A stretch of DNA of 64,000 nt from Nematopogon swammerdamellus (GCA_946902875.1 OX336339.1:20739349-20803348), one strand, 5' to 3'; shown: positions 12,863 to 23,349, numbered from the stretch's first letter. The notes: a model not told the origin generated them from the sequence alone. Translations and numbers: made by a program.

Positions 12863-13138
12863 CCCACGCATGTCGTAAAAGGCTACTAAGGGATAAGGAC
12901 AAGATGCCGTGCTAAAGGGCGACAGGCGCGCCACCTCTCACCTTGGCACGATACTTCCACCGAGTCATGCAGCAGGTGGGTCTTCGTGCCTTACTTGCTG
13001 TTTGATCCATTTAATCTTGTTCGAATACTTTGCGCAACGTGGTGGTCGGTGTTGTGCTGTAGTTGGCCAGAGTACTTGCGGCGCAGCACCGATTGCTCTG
13101 CTTACCCCGATTGTCGGGATTCAGCGTGTGTGATACAT
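12863..13138 (+). repeat. 'CGTAAAAGGCGACTAA' family copy, head missing
   Basis: Begins 'cccacgcatgtcgtaaaagg' and runs to 'tgtcgggattcagcgtgtgt' with a short TATG tail. Plus orientation. Preceded by a TATATA/TAAA microsatellite at 12829-12857. Confidence 0.8.
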
Positions 13139-13464
13139 ATGTAAATAAAAACTTTTACGGGAACCTCCGAAGACGAAGACGCGACACGACACGATACACG
13201 ACACGCAGACAGCAATGAAATGTAAAAACCTCGTCCATCGCAGTCGCTGTCCGAAATGTATCGATAGCCTGTGTCTATAAAAATGGAGAGTGGAGGTTAC
13301 CCACTTCTGGGCTGGCGAGAAAAGGGTCTATATCAGTTATGAATGCTTTCCCGTCACCTGGGTCTAAAGCGGGTATTACATTTACGGAAATACCATCGCA
13401 AAAGTGAAGCACAGGTGCATCACGTACCGTGCTGCTTTTACTAATAAAAATTGACAGCTTTCTA

Positions 13465-13690
13465 CGTGTGTGTTTGCAGTTTTGGAGTCAACTGTACTGT
13501 CTCTGTCGGTGCTCTCTATGATCGCTTTTGTTGGCGTGAATATGGATGACTAAAGAGATTAGAGAACTGGCACTGTTTTGTCGAATCGTATACTTAGCTT
13601 TTTGAGGGTTCTGTATCCGGTACGGGACCCTATTACTAAGCCTACGCCGTCTTTCTGTCTGTCTGTCCGTTTGTCTGTCCGAGGGCTGTA
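13465..13690 (-). repeat. Tail of GCCAAGTG repeat with 150-bp shared extension
   Basis: The reverse complement of 21740-21990. The dispersed-repeat tail (GACAGACAGA, 'cggatacagaaccctcaaaa') is joined to the same extra sequence, containing 'gtttgcagttttggagtcaa' and 'tggcgtgaatatggatgact'. So a longer ancestral element existed in this genome. The acceptor-like 'tgtttgcag' is only suggestive. Confidence 0.65.
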
Positions 13691-13987
13691 TCTACATATT
13701 ATACTTGATTTACTCCACAGAACATTTACTCATTTAATTCCAAATTAAACCTACCTATAATATGTACCTATCGAAATATTGTTAGATGCTCTAACCACTG
13801 ATCTATCAATTTTTAGGGAAGATATAGAATTAGGTGTAGAGATGAGATAGAATCAGAAAATCACCCAGGCAAGTACAACAATATTGACAACACTTCATCA
13901 ACGAAAGTAGCGCTAGTACGATACTTGTGTCAAAGAGTATATTTAAGGTTAGGCACATTTGTTAGAACAGGGACAGACAACTTTTGT

Positions 13988-14236
13988 TAGGTTTCCGTAC
14001 TAAGCCTACGCCGCCGTCTGTCTGTCCTACTGCTGTATCTTTGGAACCGGTTGAAATTTCTACAGATTATGTATTATTATGGCGGATATAACAACAAATA
14101 ATAAAGTATAGAAAAGGTCAAAAATTAAGGGGGGGGGGGGGGGGACTTCCCTTAAGAAACAAATTTTTTTTTCAAAGTTTTTTTTTGTGTTGCGGAAACG
14201 TAGATGCGCGAGTCCGACTCGCACTTGGCCGGTTTT
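13988..14236 (-). repeat. GCCAAGTGCGAGTCG dispersed repeat, minus copy
   Basis: Reads on minus from 'ccggccaagtgcgagtcgga' (near 14232) to 'cgtaggcttagtacggaaac' (near 13990), with the CCGCCATAATAATAC block and a run of about 15 C (G on plus, from 14130). Short form with the central section missing. Confidence 0.8.
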
Positions 14237-15100
14237 TTTTTTACATTTGTGAGACGAAACTCATAAATTTACTCGCCTCAAACCTAGTGTTGGCATGCGA
14301 CTGCGGCGAAAGTACGAAAATGACACGAATTTGAAACGATAATGTTGCGGCTTATTTTAATAAATGTAAATTCAGCTTCGTTCCAATCTGTGGCTTACTT
14401 AACTAACTGCATAGGTACTTGGTATCCAAACCGCCAACGTTTGGTCGAACTACTGGTTATTTCATCATGGAGACATTCCGGCCTGGTGAAATAGCAATTG
14501 ACTGGGTATCTCATGGAATCTTAATGCAATGAAAGTTGTTCAAAATATCCATGCAAAATATAGATGAAAAAAAAATACATTATTTTTAACAGACTTCAAA
14601 ATAACTCTTTTAGCTAAAAACCGACTCCAACCTCCTTTCCAACATAAAAAGAATAATCGAAATCGGTTAGCGTTGTATAGGTTGTATAGAATTATTTGCT
14701 AAAACAAAATAATTAAAATAATAGAAACGTCAATAACGAAATAATAGCATCATCTTTTCATGTCAATAGGTTCGCTTAATCAAAATGGACAAAGAAAGAT
14801 TACATGGAAGTGACATAAGTGCGACAGAGTCAACACTGCACTCAAATTCATACACTGGAGTCGGGCGAGTCAAGTGCACGACTCGGGAAGTGGGCACGGT
14901 CGAGGCTGTGCAGATTGGTCCGTGCCGGTTTATGACCGATACATACCGGTTTTCACACACATGCTCGATATAAACACACTACTGTGTGGCTATGATAAAA
15001 TCACTAGTAAACATTCAAGCACATTAATGTATGATTCTGAATAGGCAACGCTGATTGCTTGGGTTAATTTGTTTGGATGACAATGTTGTAGAGTTCATTT
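14237..15100. other. Non-coding; short 'gacttcaaaa' repeat piece
   Basis: 14585-14690 resembles part of the 23740-24290 repeat ('cagacttcaaaata', 'aatcgaaatcggtta'). A 62-codon frame at 14785 starts in a good context (caaaATGGac) but has no family features or splice site I trust. Confidence 0.4.
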
Positions 15101-15215
15101 GCACCGCAAATCTGCTGGCATGACGCCTCACTGAGCGTGATTTCGCGAGGAGAGGTGATTTTGGCTCTGTGGCCTTCATCATTGGTCCCTCGCCACAGCA
15201 CACAGGTGTAAGTTG
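15101..15215 (+). repeat. LINE 3' end (family also at 57355-57975)
   Basis: 'gcaaatctgctggcatgac', 'ttcgcgaggagaggtgattt', 'ggctctgtggcc' and 'attggtccctcgccacagc' match, in reverse, the 3' part of the LINE remnant at 57355-57623. They also match the fragment inserted at 45365-45449. Confidence 0.7.
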
Positions 15216-15834
15216 TACTTATTGAATTGTATTTCTCTACTAACCATTACTTTATAAATATATATATTTTTTAATTAAATACTAACAACTTTTTGTTGCT
15301 TTATTTTTTATGTAAAACACATATTTTATTAATAATAATAAAAAAGCACATTTATTGATGAAATATTTCGCCCCGATGTCGGTGGCGTCTTCAGTCAAGT
15401 CTACTAACCATTGGACTATTTACGGTACACATCTAAAATAATGATAATATTCGGAGTACATCTTACCGAAAAATCACCGAGCGGTAATAATACATAATAG
15501 TAAATTATAATTTTCTCGGCAATTCATCTTATACAATCTTTAAATTATAATAAAATGAAATTGTAATATTTTTATTAAAGTGTTAGAATATAATTATATA
15601 TTATGAAGGTTGTAAATTTTTCCAATATTTGCCTATATCTTCCTAGTGTCTTCTGTCAAACTATTGACAAATCAATATTGCATTTTCAGAATAGGCGTGA
15701 TCTGGCTTGGACTTAGTTGACCTCACAAACACATAATATGCACATTACGCGTACGCACGCACGACTCGAGAGATTTTAAGGAAACTTCCGGTGTCGTATC
15801 CATAGATTTAATTTTACTGCAATATAAAAAAACC
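15216..15834. other. AT-rich non-coding stretch
   Basis: No gene or recognised repeat. 'gccccgatgtcggtggcgtc' near 15370 is an isolated GC-rich block. Confidence 0.5.
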
Positions 15835-15895
15835 GGCCAAGTGCGAGTCGGACTCGCGCACCGAGGTGTCCGTACCACCATGTAAATGGTCGGTT
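15835..15895 (+). repeat. Head fragment of GCCAAGTG repeat
   Basis: The first ~60 bp of the family (GGCCAAGTGCGAGTCGGACT, 'cgcgcaccgagg'). The copy breaks off about 20 bp before another repeat begins at 15915. Confidence 0.75.
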
Positions 15896-15914
15896 TCTAT
15901 TATATATTATTTTA

Positions 15915-16030
15915 GGAGTACCGTGCCAAGGTGAGAGGTGGCTATCCTGTCGCCCTTTAGCACGGCATTTTGTCCTTATTCCTTAGTCGCCTTTTACGAC
16001 ATGCATGGGGAGAGATGCAGTGGCCCAACA
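15915..16030 (-). repeat. 'CGTAAAAGGCGACTAA' family, partial minus copy
   Basis: 'gtaccgtgccaaggtgagag', 'cgccctttagcacgg', 'cgccttttacgacatgcatg' and 'gagatgcagtggc'. Truncated on both sides, minus orientation. Confidence 0.75.
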
Positions 16031-16679
16031 CGTTACACGTTAAGTATGACACACCGCATTATATTACGTAAACGATAATTTATTCTCTAATACAAGACAA
16101 AAGAGTGAGCTTCCGTTTTATAATTAGACAAAGGAATGAGCGTAGATTTTTTCGTAGGTAAAAATGTTTTCTTCGAAGGCTGTAGCGGTGGAGACGGGCA
16201 CAGGGGGCCGGTAGAGGTGGAGAGGGCGGGGGGGAGGTAGCTCTGACTCTGTTGGTCAAGGTCGCCCGACCATAGACCACCTCGAATAAGACACAAGGCC
16301 ATTGCGAGTTTAAATTTCTTCCGGAGTAATTTAGAAACGTACGTGTAAATGGCATTATTCTGTCTGTTACGGACTTTTGAAATCAAAAATTTTTTTATTA
16401 TTTTTTTTTATAGCTCTTTATAGCTGAAAGATTGCCATTATAATTCTAATTTTTTTTATGTATGTACCTTTTATTTTATTGGAAATTTATAACTAAAACT
16501 GACCTAAAACAAAACTTACCTATCTAACAAAATATAACTATGAACATGAACATAAACTTATAAATAATTCTCATTAAATTCTTAAATTTATTTCTTCTTT
16601 AATGCATTATAGATATACTGTTGTCGTATAAAATTATTACGTAAACATATTTTTAGAGGTTACATGTTTCTCAAATAGT
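16031..16679. other. Non-coding; GC-rich patch 16180-16270
   Basis: Two overlapping minus-strand frames (16080-16386) cross a G-rich patch without protein features. The rest is AT-rich. Confidence 0.4.
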
Positions 16680-17114
16680 AAAAATAAGTTCAAAAACTAA
16701 AACCCGACTACTGAAAAATCACGCTCTAAAAAGTATGAAACAAGAAAATGTTCTCATCTGAAATTGTTATGTACAAACTATTCAATATTTTATCGTCTAT
16801 TAAATAAACAACTTACACGTAATATATTTTAATGTATTTAATAAATATTCATAGTGTTGTTCAGAGGATAGCCGTGGTCGTATGCCACCTACCCTATAGG
16901 GCAAAGTGGCATACGACCACGGCTATCCTCTGAACAACACTATGAATATTTATTAAATACATTAAAATATATTACGTGTAAGTTGTTTATTTAATAGACG
17001 ATAAAATATTGAATAGTTTGTACATAACAATTTCAGATGAGAACATTTTCTTGTTTCATACTTTTTAGAGCGTGATTTTTCAGTAGTCGGGTTTTAGTTT
17101 TTGAACTTATTTTT
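16680..17114. repeat. Perfect inverted repeat, 209-bp arms, 17-bp spacer
   Basis: Left arm 16680-16888 and right arm 16906-17114 are exact reverse complements by base-by-base reading. The spacer (16889-16905) itself holds the palindrome CCCTATAGGG. The arm sequence ('aaaacccgactactgaaaaa', 'tctaaaaagtatgaaac') looks like a dispersed lepidopteran repeat. No open frame. Possible origins: fold-back element, recent inverted duplication, template switching, or assembly/cloning chimera. Confidence 0.95.
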
Positions 17115-17227
17115 TATTTTAATTATTTTGGGGATATAACTTCGTGATAAAGTATTTGCAGAGCCGTTTTACATGTTTTGTTTGTTTAGGTTTTACTGTT
17201 TTATAATTTTAACATGTGTACCATAGT

Positions 17228-18513
17228 CCATAAGGGCAAGCTGGGTTCAGGTAAACGATAAACCGACTCGAAGAAAGTAAGTAACAAAGGGCGAGGCCGA
17301 AGGCCGAGCTGCGTTCAGGAAGACGACAAACTTTCTCGAAGAAAGTAAGCAACTATGGGCGAGGCCGAAGGCCGAGCGGCGCTCAGGAAGAGGATGAACC
17401 ATCTTTAAGAAAGTAAGTAACTGAGGGCGAGGCCGAAGGCCGAGCTGCGTTCGGGAAGACTATAAACCTTCCCGAAGACGGTAAGTAACCATGGGCGAGG
17501 CCGAAGGCCGAGCTGCGTTCAGGAAGAGGATAAACCATCTTTAAGAAAGTAAGTAACTGAGGGCCAGGCCGAAGGCCGAGCTGCGTTCGGGAAGACTATA
17601 AACCTTCTCGAAGAAAGTAAGTAACAAAGGGCGAGGCCGAAGGCCGAGCTGCGTTCAGGAAGATGATAAACTTTCTCGAAGACAGTAAGTATATGGGAGA
17701 GGCCGAAGGCCGAGCTGCGTTCATGAAGAGGATAAACCATCTTTAAAAAAGTAATTAAAAAAGGGGGAGGCCGAAGACCGAGCTGCGTTCGGGAAGACTA
17801 TAAACCTTCTCGTAAACAGTAAGTAACTAAGGGAGAGGCCGAAGGCCGAGCTGCGTTCGGGAAGACTATAAACCTTCTCGTAGACAGTAAGTAACTATGG
17901 GCGAGGCCGAAGGGCGAGATGCGTTCAGGAAGAGGATAATCCTTTTCGAAATAAGTAGCTAAGAAGTTACTTTCTTCGAGATGATGATGGTCTTCCTGAA
18001 CGCAGCTCGATCTTCTGACTCGCCCTCTGTTACTTAATTTCTTCGAAAAGGTTATCCTCTTCCTGAACGCAGCTCGGCCTTCGGCCTCGCCCTTTGTTGC
18101 TTACTTTCTTAAAGATGGTTTATCCTCTTCCTGAACGCAGCTCGGCCTTCGGCCTCGCCCATAGTTACTTACTGTCTTCAAAAAAGTTTATCCTCTTCCT
18201 GAACGCAGCTCGGCCTTCGGCCTCGCCTGTTGTTACTTACTTTCTTCGAGAATGTTTAGGCTTCCCGAACGCAGCTCGGCCTTCGGCCTCGCCCTTGGTT
18301 ACTTACTTTCTTAAAGATGGTTTATCCTCTTCCTGAACGCAGATCGGCCTTCGGCCTCGCCCATAGTTACTTACTGTCTTCGAGAAAGTTTATCGTCTTC
18401 CTGAACGCAGCTCGGCCTTCTGCCTCGCCCTTAGTTACTTATTTTCTTTGAGTAGGTTTATCGTCTTCCTGAACGCAACTCATTTACAAACTTTCGCGTT
18501 TATAATATTAAGA
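17228..18513 (-). mobile_element. Helitron-like element with reversing minisatellite (3' end lost)
   Basis: On the minus strand the 5' end is A|TCTTAATATTATAAACGCG at 18513, a typical lepidopteran Helitron start. It is followed by ~66-bp tandem units with the hairpin core GGCCGAAGGCC. Units run one way from 17250 to ~17950 and the other way from ~17990 to 18475. The usual CCGCGG hairpin plus CTAG end is absent, and the array stops 114 bp from the palindrome at 16680-17114. Same design as 34366-36571 and 38731-40119. Confidence 0.7.
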
Positions 18514-18560
18514 TGGTTTTAAGTAGGATGTATTTGGGTAGGTTTGGAATGAGGCCGAGT

Positions 18561-18897
18561 ACCGTGTGAGGTCGATACTTAAAAAGAATATCCCCACTGC
18601 ATCTCTCCCCATGCATGTCGTAAAAGGCGACTAAGGGATAAGGACAAGATGCCGTGCTAAAGGGCGACAGGCTCGCCACCTCTCACCTTGGCACGGTACT
18701 TCCACCGAGTCATGCAGCAGGTGGGTCTTCGTGCCATACTTGCTGCTTGATCGATTTAATCTTGTTCGAATCCTTTGCGAAACGTGGTGGTCGGTGTTGT
18801 GCTGTAATTGACAAGAGTTCTTGCAGCACAACACCGATTACTCTGCCTACCCCGATTGTCGGGATTCAGCGTGTGTGATATGTATGTATATATGTAT
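18561..18897 (+). repeat. 'CGTAAAAGGCGACTAA' family, full-length copy
   Basis: The most complete plus copy: 'accgtgtgaggtcgatactt', then 'catgtcgtaaaaggcgacta', 'cagcaggtgggtcttcgtgc', and the end 'attgtcgggattcagcgtgt' with a TATG/TATA tail. Useful as the reference for the family in this window. Confidence 0.8.
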
Positions 18898-19039
18898 GGA
18901 ATGAGGCCTGATTTTATTTTATTTAGAAATTATTCCCAATTATCGGGTGCATGCAAGCAAATCCGAAAGCAATAGCTAACAATATATATATATTTGAAAT
19001 GTGCTAATTAAGCCCTTTCATTTGATACCCAACACGGCA

Positions 19040-19213
19040 TCATTAAAATTTTTTTTTTTTTTTATCATGACTTTTTGTCATCTAGAGGGCGCCATAGTCA
19101 ATTTTGTGTGACGTCTTAGCCTATAACCAGCGGACGATCAAGACGCTTCCAACGATACCTCATTTGTCAAATTGTGATAAGTAGTTTAGAAGTTATGAGG
19201 GAACAGATGAACA

Positions 19214-19247
<34 letters not shown>

Positions 19248-19300
19248 CATACATACCGGTCAAACACATAACCCTCCTTTTTGCTTCGCCGTAGTCGGGT
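19040..19300 (+). repeat. Dispersed repeat with (ACAT)n and 'tgcttcgccgtagtcgggt' end
   Basis: 'gactttttgtcatctagagg', 'agcggacgatcaagacgctt', a (ACAT) microsatellite at ~19211-19245, then 'ataaccctcctttttgcttc'. The arrangement is typical of a lepidopteran non-autonomous element. No termini assigned. Confidence 0.45.
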
Positions 19301-19811
19301 AAAAAAAAAGAACGTCTATCTATCATCCAGCACTCAACACCGAACCAGATGCGAAACCTACTGACCCATTAGCTAAAACCGCTCATCACAATTACCTCAC
19401 ACTTACGTCTCCATCTTCCGCGTATTCTTCAATTACTGTTATTTCAAAAAAATTAAAAATAAACCTACGTGCACCCGCGCTAGCGAAAGTTTCGCTAAAG
19501 CAAACAATACAAAAAATAACGTGCGTATGTATTATAATATGTACACAAAATACGTGCGCGTGTTGTGTCAACTCATTTTCTAATATTCATGGACATAATG
19601 ACATAATTAGTAAGAAAATAGCTGACGTAGTAAGCCAATGTTGATTGTGTAACTTCTAAAGCCTCTAAATATGAACAAGAATGAACTTCATATACACAGG
19701 TTCCGTGTTTTATCAAACTATTATTATTGAGGTATGTCTACGAGTGTGTAAATGAAGATGTTGGATCTGATTTCGTGATATTTTTATAAACATTATAGTA
19801 AATTGTTTTAG

Positions 19812-20178
19812 GTCTATCAGAATCTGATGATGAATCTGATGGAGTGAACAAAAGAAAAAAAATCGTTTTTCACATGTCAATTATAATTTGATATGTATGA
19901 GTTCATACCTATCAAATTATAATGTAATATATTAAAGGAATGAAATTAAAATTAAAATAACCTTTTTTGCAAAACAAGAAGTGGCAATTTTAAGCAAAAA
20001 GGCATTATCTACCAGTCATGCTTGAGATTGTGGGTACGGTTAATGATCTAAAGTTGATGTAGTAATTAATATATCATTAAAAATTTATTATAATAATATA
20101 TAATATATTAATTCACATTTACATTTGAAAAACAATGTATTATTTATTCTATTCGTGCCATCAGATTCTGACAGAGCT
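19812..20178. mobile_element. MITE-like segment with subterminal inverted repeats
   Basis: Ends carry 'tctatcagaatctgatg' (19813) and its near complement 'catcagattctgacagagc' (20160-20178). Inside, 19880-19923 is a hairpin with 21-nt arms, one mismatch and a 2-nt loop. AT-rich, non-coding. No clear target-site duplication, so the boundaries are tentative. Confidence 0.4.
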
Positions 20179-21026
20179 TTAAGATAGTAAAATGATAAGA
20201 CGTAGGTGGTTGTTGTCGTGTACCTAGTACCAGCACCAAAGACTCATTTATAAAATTGAATATATATTTTCTATGTGTTTATTCCTAAAAGACAAGAAAT
20301 TTTTTTCTTAATGTGCTCCAGAAAAGACTATAAAAATCGGTCTCTATATTTTACAATTTTCTAGAATCAACAGTTTAGAAGTGACACAATGTGTAACGTA
20401 CAGACGGACGGACAACAGGTTATCATGATACTTATAATTGTGATAAAGCGCACACTTGTGCGCTTTATTATCACATATCTATCACAGTGGGATAAACTTG
20501 CAATATATCTTTTTAATATTCTGAATAACATTTACCACTTTACCAACAATACAATTTACAACATGGCGTTTGTACCTATGTAAATATATCTGCATGTACT
20601 TACATTAAATCGTCATAAAATAGAGCACGAGGTAAAATGATATTATAACGTTTGTAAGTTTTTGCCTTTAAAGTACCTACTAGACTTACAAATCAACCCG
20701 GAAGGCATAAATATTTAACAGTAGCATTAGATTACAATAGTTTATTGATTCGGGAAGAAAATTTCACATTTACAGTCATACGTGGCTCAAAGTTATGGCA
20801 CTGTTTGTAGTGATTATGAATAGACTAAGCTTGCTTATGTCACTAAAGATTTTTTTTTGTCACTTTTCATCTAGATTCTTCGGCTATGACTCAACAACTA
20901 AATTATCTGTAAAATGTAAATATTTATAGGAGGATAGCTTTTAAAACTAGATACAGTTGCAAACACAAGAAGGTGAAACAAGGTTAAGGAAATAGAGTTC
21001 ACAAAACGGTATTGCCCTATTTTATA
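20179..21026. other. Non-coding stretch
   Basis: A hairpin around 20440-20476 pairs 'gataaagcgcac' with 'gtgcgctttattatc' (with a bulge). No gene recognised. Confidence 0.4.
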
Positions 21027-21393
21027 GCGGCAGGTGGACGAGTGGTCTGGGCGTCGGGTTCTCTTGCGAGAGGTTCGAGGTTCGAATCCGGTCGGCTTGT
21101 ACCAATGAGTTTTTTCTGACGGAAAAATTTACGTGCATACCTAACCTACATCTGCTGCTTCACCGTTCGGAGCCGGTGTAAAACTGTAGGTCTCTTCCCT
21201 TGCCCCTTACTAGATGGTAGGCTCACATTGTTGCCGACTGGGTTGGTACCACCGTACTCGATGTAAGATGACCGTATAGCACCATCGGCTGTGTTCTCAT
21301 CTAGTCCTGTATAGCCTGCAATCCATAAAGGCAAGTCTCCGATTTGGCATCTACCTTCTTCGAGGTGATATTGGCTGGTCGGAGCATGCGCAA
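21027..21393 (+). mobile_element. tRNA-headed SINE, nearly complete
   Basis: The head 'gcggcaggtggacgagtggt' (A-box region) and 'gaggttcgaatccggtcg' (B box at ~21079-21090) resemble a Leu/Ser-type tRNA. A body shared with 46803-47210 and 61352-61762 follows. The tail breaks off at 'gtcggagcatgcgc'. No cloverleaf with paired acceptor ends, so not a tRNA gene. Expected to be Pol III transcribed and LINE mobilised. Confidence 0.8.
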
Positions 21394-21444
21394 AACTTAT
21401 TTAACCTATAGCGACGACGACAGATATTCCAAATAAAAAAAAAC

Positions 21445-21990
21445 GGCCAAGTGCGAGTCCAACTCGCGCACCGAGAGTTCCGTATCGCCATGTCATGGTT
21501 AGCGCCACTCACGCCATCTATGGCGCGTTAAGAAATGCTTCAGGTTAGTTAAGATTCATGATTAGTTAAAATGCTTCATACTCTGTTCGGTAGATGGCGC
21601 GCGCGCATACACTTTTTCGTTTTCTTCTATGGGAACCCCCATGAATTTTTCACCTTTTCTTATTTTTATTATTTGTTTTTATATCGGCCATAATAACACA
21701 TATTCTGTGAAAATTTCAACGGGCTACCTATTACCGTTCAAGAGATACAGCCCTTGGACAGACAGACAGACAGACAGAAAGACGGAGGCTTAGTAATAGG
21801 GCCCCGTACCGGATACGGAACCCTCAAAGAGCTAAGTATACGAATCGACAAAACAGTGCCATTTCTCTAATCTCTCTAGTCATCCATATTCACGCCAACA
21901 AATGTGATCAATGATCATAGAGAGCACCGACAGAGACAGTACAGTTGACTCCAAAACTGCAAACACACACGTTAGCTGTCACACTGACTA
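21445..21990 (+). repeat. GCCAAGTGCGAGTCG repeat, long form plus extension
   Basis: Long form: the head, 'gtatcgccatgtcatggtta', the 'gatggcgcgcgcgc' block, CGGCCATAATAACACATATT, the GACAGACA run, and 'ggatacggaaccctcaaaga' at ~21835. The next ~150 bp (to 21990) are shared in reverse with 13465-13603, suggesting the true element is longer than its usual copies. Confidence 0.8.
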
Positions 21991-22206
21991 TCTCGCTGGG
22001 AAGTGTGAACACACCACGCAGCATGCGTGACAACGCTCTTTATATGCGTCTTTATAGACCACCTACGTAACACGCGGTGGAAGAAGAGGGTGGAGCCAAC
22101 GAGATCGTTGGAACTGCACACAGAACGTCGAATCAGCAACTAGAAGTGTTTTAGTCACAGAACGGCGATCGACGGCCGTCTTCCCCAAGAGGGAGCGAAG
22201 CGTTAT

Positions 22207-22420
22207 TTTTATGTAATCCGGCTGATTCGGAGGGGCCAAAGCACATGCGTGATGTCTGCCAAGGACGACCAGGTTGCGCCTCTGGACTCGATCCAGCGAT
22301 CCGAACCACGGTCGGGCTCCAACGGTCGAGCGGTCACCCATCCAAGTACTGACCGGGCCGGTTGCTTAAGAATCAATTGCGACAGTCGACTGTCTGCACC
22401 ACTGAGCTATCAAGGCTGAC
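22207..22420 (-). mobile_element. Chimeric SINE: tRNA-like head, 5S-like core, shared tail
   Basis: On minus it starts 'gtcagccttgatagctcagt'. It then has a 5S-rRNA-like block (22329-22371: TTAAGCAACC, GGTCAGTACTTGGATGGGTG, ACCGC), then 'cgtggttcgga' (B-box-like). It ends 'tttggcccctccgaatcagc', 'cggattacat' and A's, which is the tail of the OTHER SINE family (46803-47210). It is therefore a recombinant of the two families. The 5S block here is closer to true 5S rRNA than in the other copies. Confidence 0.75.
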
Positions 22421-22727
22421 AAAAGTTAAGCATTTAGTTATAGTTAGTAAAAGCGTAGTTAAAGTTATTTAAAGTTGTAAGAGTAAATATGCAAACTGAG
22501 CATACTGTAAGGAATTTGGGCCATCAGCGGCAATAAAAATCTTCTAGAAGTAAAATATAAAGTGTGGAGCTGCTAGTTTTTTTGTGAGAATAATAGTAGA
22601 TTAAAAAGAATCATAAAAAGTGTAAAGTTGTTAGTTTTTAGGCTGTGTGAATTAAAATAATAATATGTCAGATATACTTTCTCCTCCGTCAACCCAGAAT
22701 TATAGATGAACAGAATGCTATGCTACA

Positions 22728-22792
22728 TGCCACTAGAAACCTATGCTTGCGGGCCTTGCTCTCAGGCCCACAAGCATAAGTTTCTAGTGGCA
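22728..22792. repeat. 65-nt near-perfect hairpin, miRNA-precursor-like
   Basis: The 29-nt arms starting TGCCACTAGAAAC pair with only two mismatches around a 7-nt loop. Size and pairing resemble a pre-miRNA, but without small-RNA data a small fold-back MITE is equally likely. Either strand could be transcribed. Confidence 0.6.
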
Positions 22793-22896
22793 GTACAAGT
22801 AAATTCAGAGATCTGCTTCGAACCCACGATCCAAAATCCGAACGAGCTTGCTAGGGGCAAACGAAAGGCCCACGTTACAATTTAGACCGTCTAAGG

Positions 22897-22997
22897 CAGC
22901 GGTGTCCAACGGGTAGTACGCGGGCCACCGGTAGCAGCCGTAGTATGAAATATACATATGGAAGTAGCTCTTAAGGCGTAACCAGTTGGACAGCCTG
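22897..22997. mobile_element. Short hAT-like MITE, 101 bp
   Basis: Ends CAGCGGTGTCCAAC and, reversed from 22997, CAGGCTGTCCAAC. Flanked by 8-bp GTCTAAGG (22889-22896) and GTCTAAGA (22998-23005), 7 of 8 matching. An 8-bp duplication with CAG-starting termini is the hAT superfamily signature. Confidence 0.6.
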
Positions 22998-23005
22998 GTC
23001 TAAGA

Positions 23006-23220
23006 GCCGCCTCTCCGCCTGCTCGTACGTATGACACTTCCATATAAGCTAAATTTTTCTTTATTTTGTGTATGAGCAACATCGGAAAGTGCTTATTAGC
23101 GATAGTGAAGTTGACTTCCGTGGCCCGCGCGCGCTGCCACTTGACCACCTTCTCGCGAGTCCAGTTTCTCGCGTGTCGGGTTATTTCGCATTCGTCCGTG
23201 TCTAACATAGCGCCACACAT
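23006..23220 (-). CDS. Unassigned coding-like fragment
   Basis: A minus-strand open frame in GC-richer sequence with a mixed, protein-like composition (TREKVVKWQRARATEVNFTI, then NKHFPMLL). It runs on through the hAT MITE only by chance. No start, splice site or family recognised. Could be part of a transposase or a decayed exon. Confidence 0.2.
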
Positions 23221-23349
23221 ACATGTATCTCTACGTCGATATGATCGATAAGCTCATCTGGAACTTCGATAGGCGATTTTAGAGCACGCGATAATTATAT
23301 CTCTACTCTCTATCTCTATCTCTATTCTCTACTTCTTCTCTACTCTTCT

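Noticed and set aside
17519..18336. Open frames with repeated peptide FLNAARPSASPSVTYFLRK / LPERSSAFGLA (also 36006-36335, 39095-39439, 39866-40057)
   Set aside because: They are translations of the ~66-bp minisatellite (a multiple of three), open in several frames and on both strands. The Helitron context and hairpin-rich units argue against coding.
18094..18513. Complete Helitron including 3' hairpin at 17.2 kb
   Set aside because: I searched 16680-17250 on minus for a CCGCGG hairpin followed by CTRR and found none, so the 3' end is called lost.
21027..21110. tRNA gene (A and B boxes, GGTTCGAATCC)
   Set aside because: No paired acceptor stem or full cloverleaf. The same head recurs at 46803-47210 and 61352-61762 with a common ~300-bp body and A-tail, so it is a SINE head.
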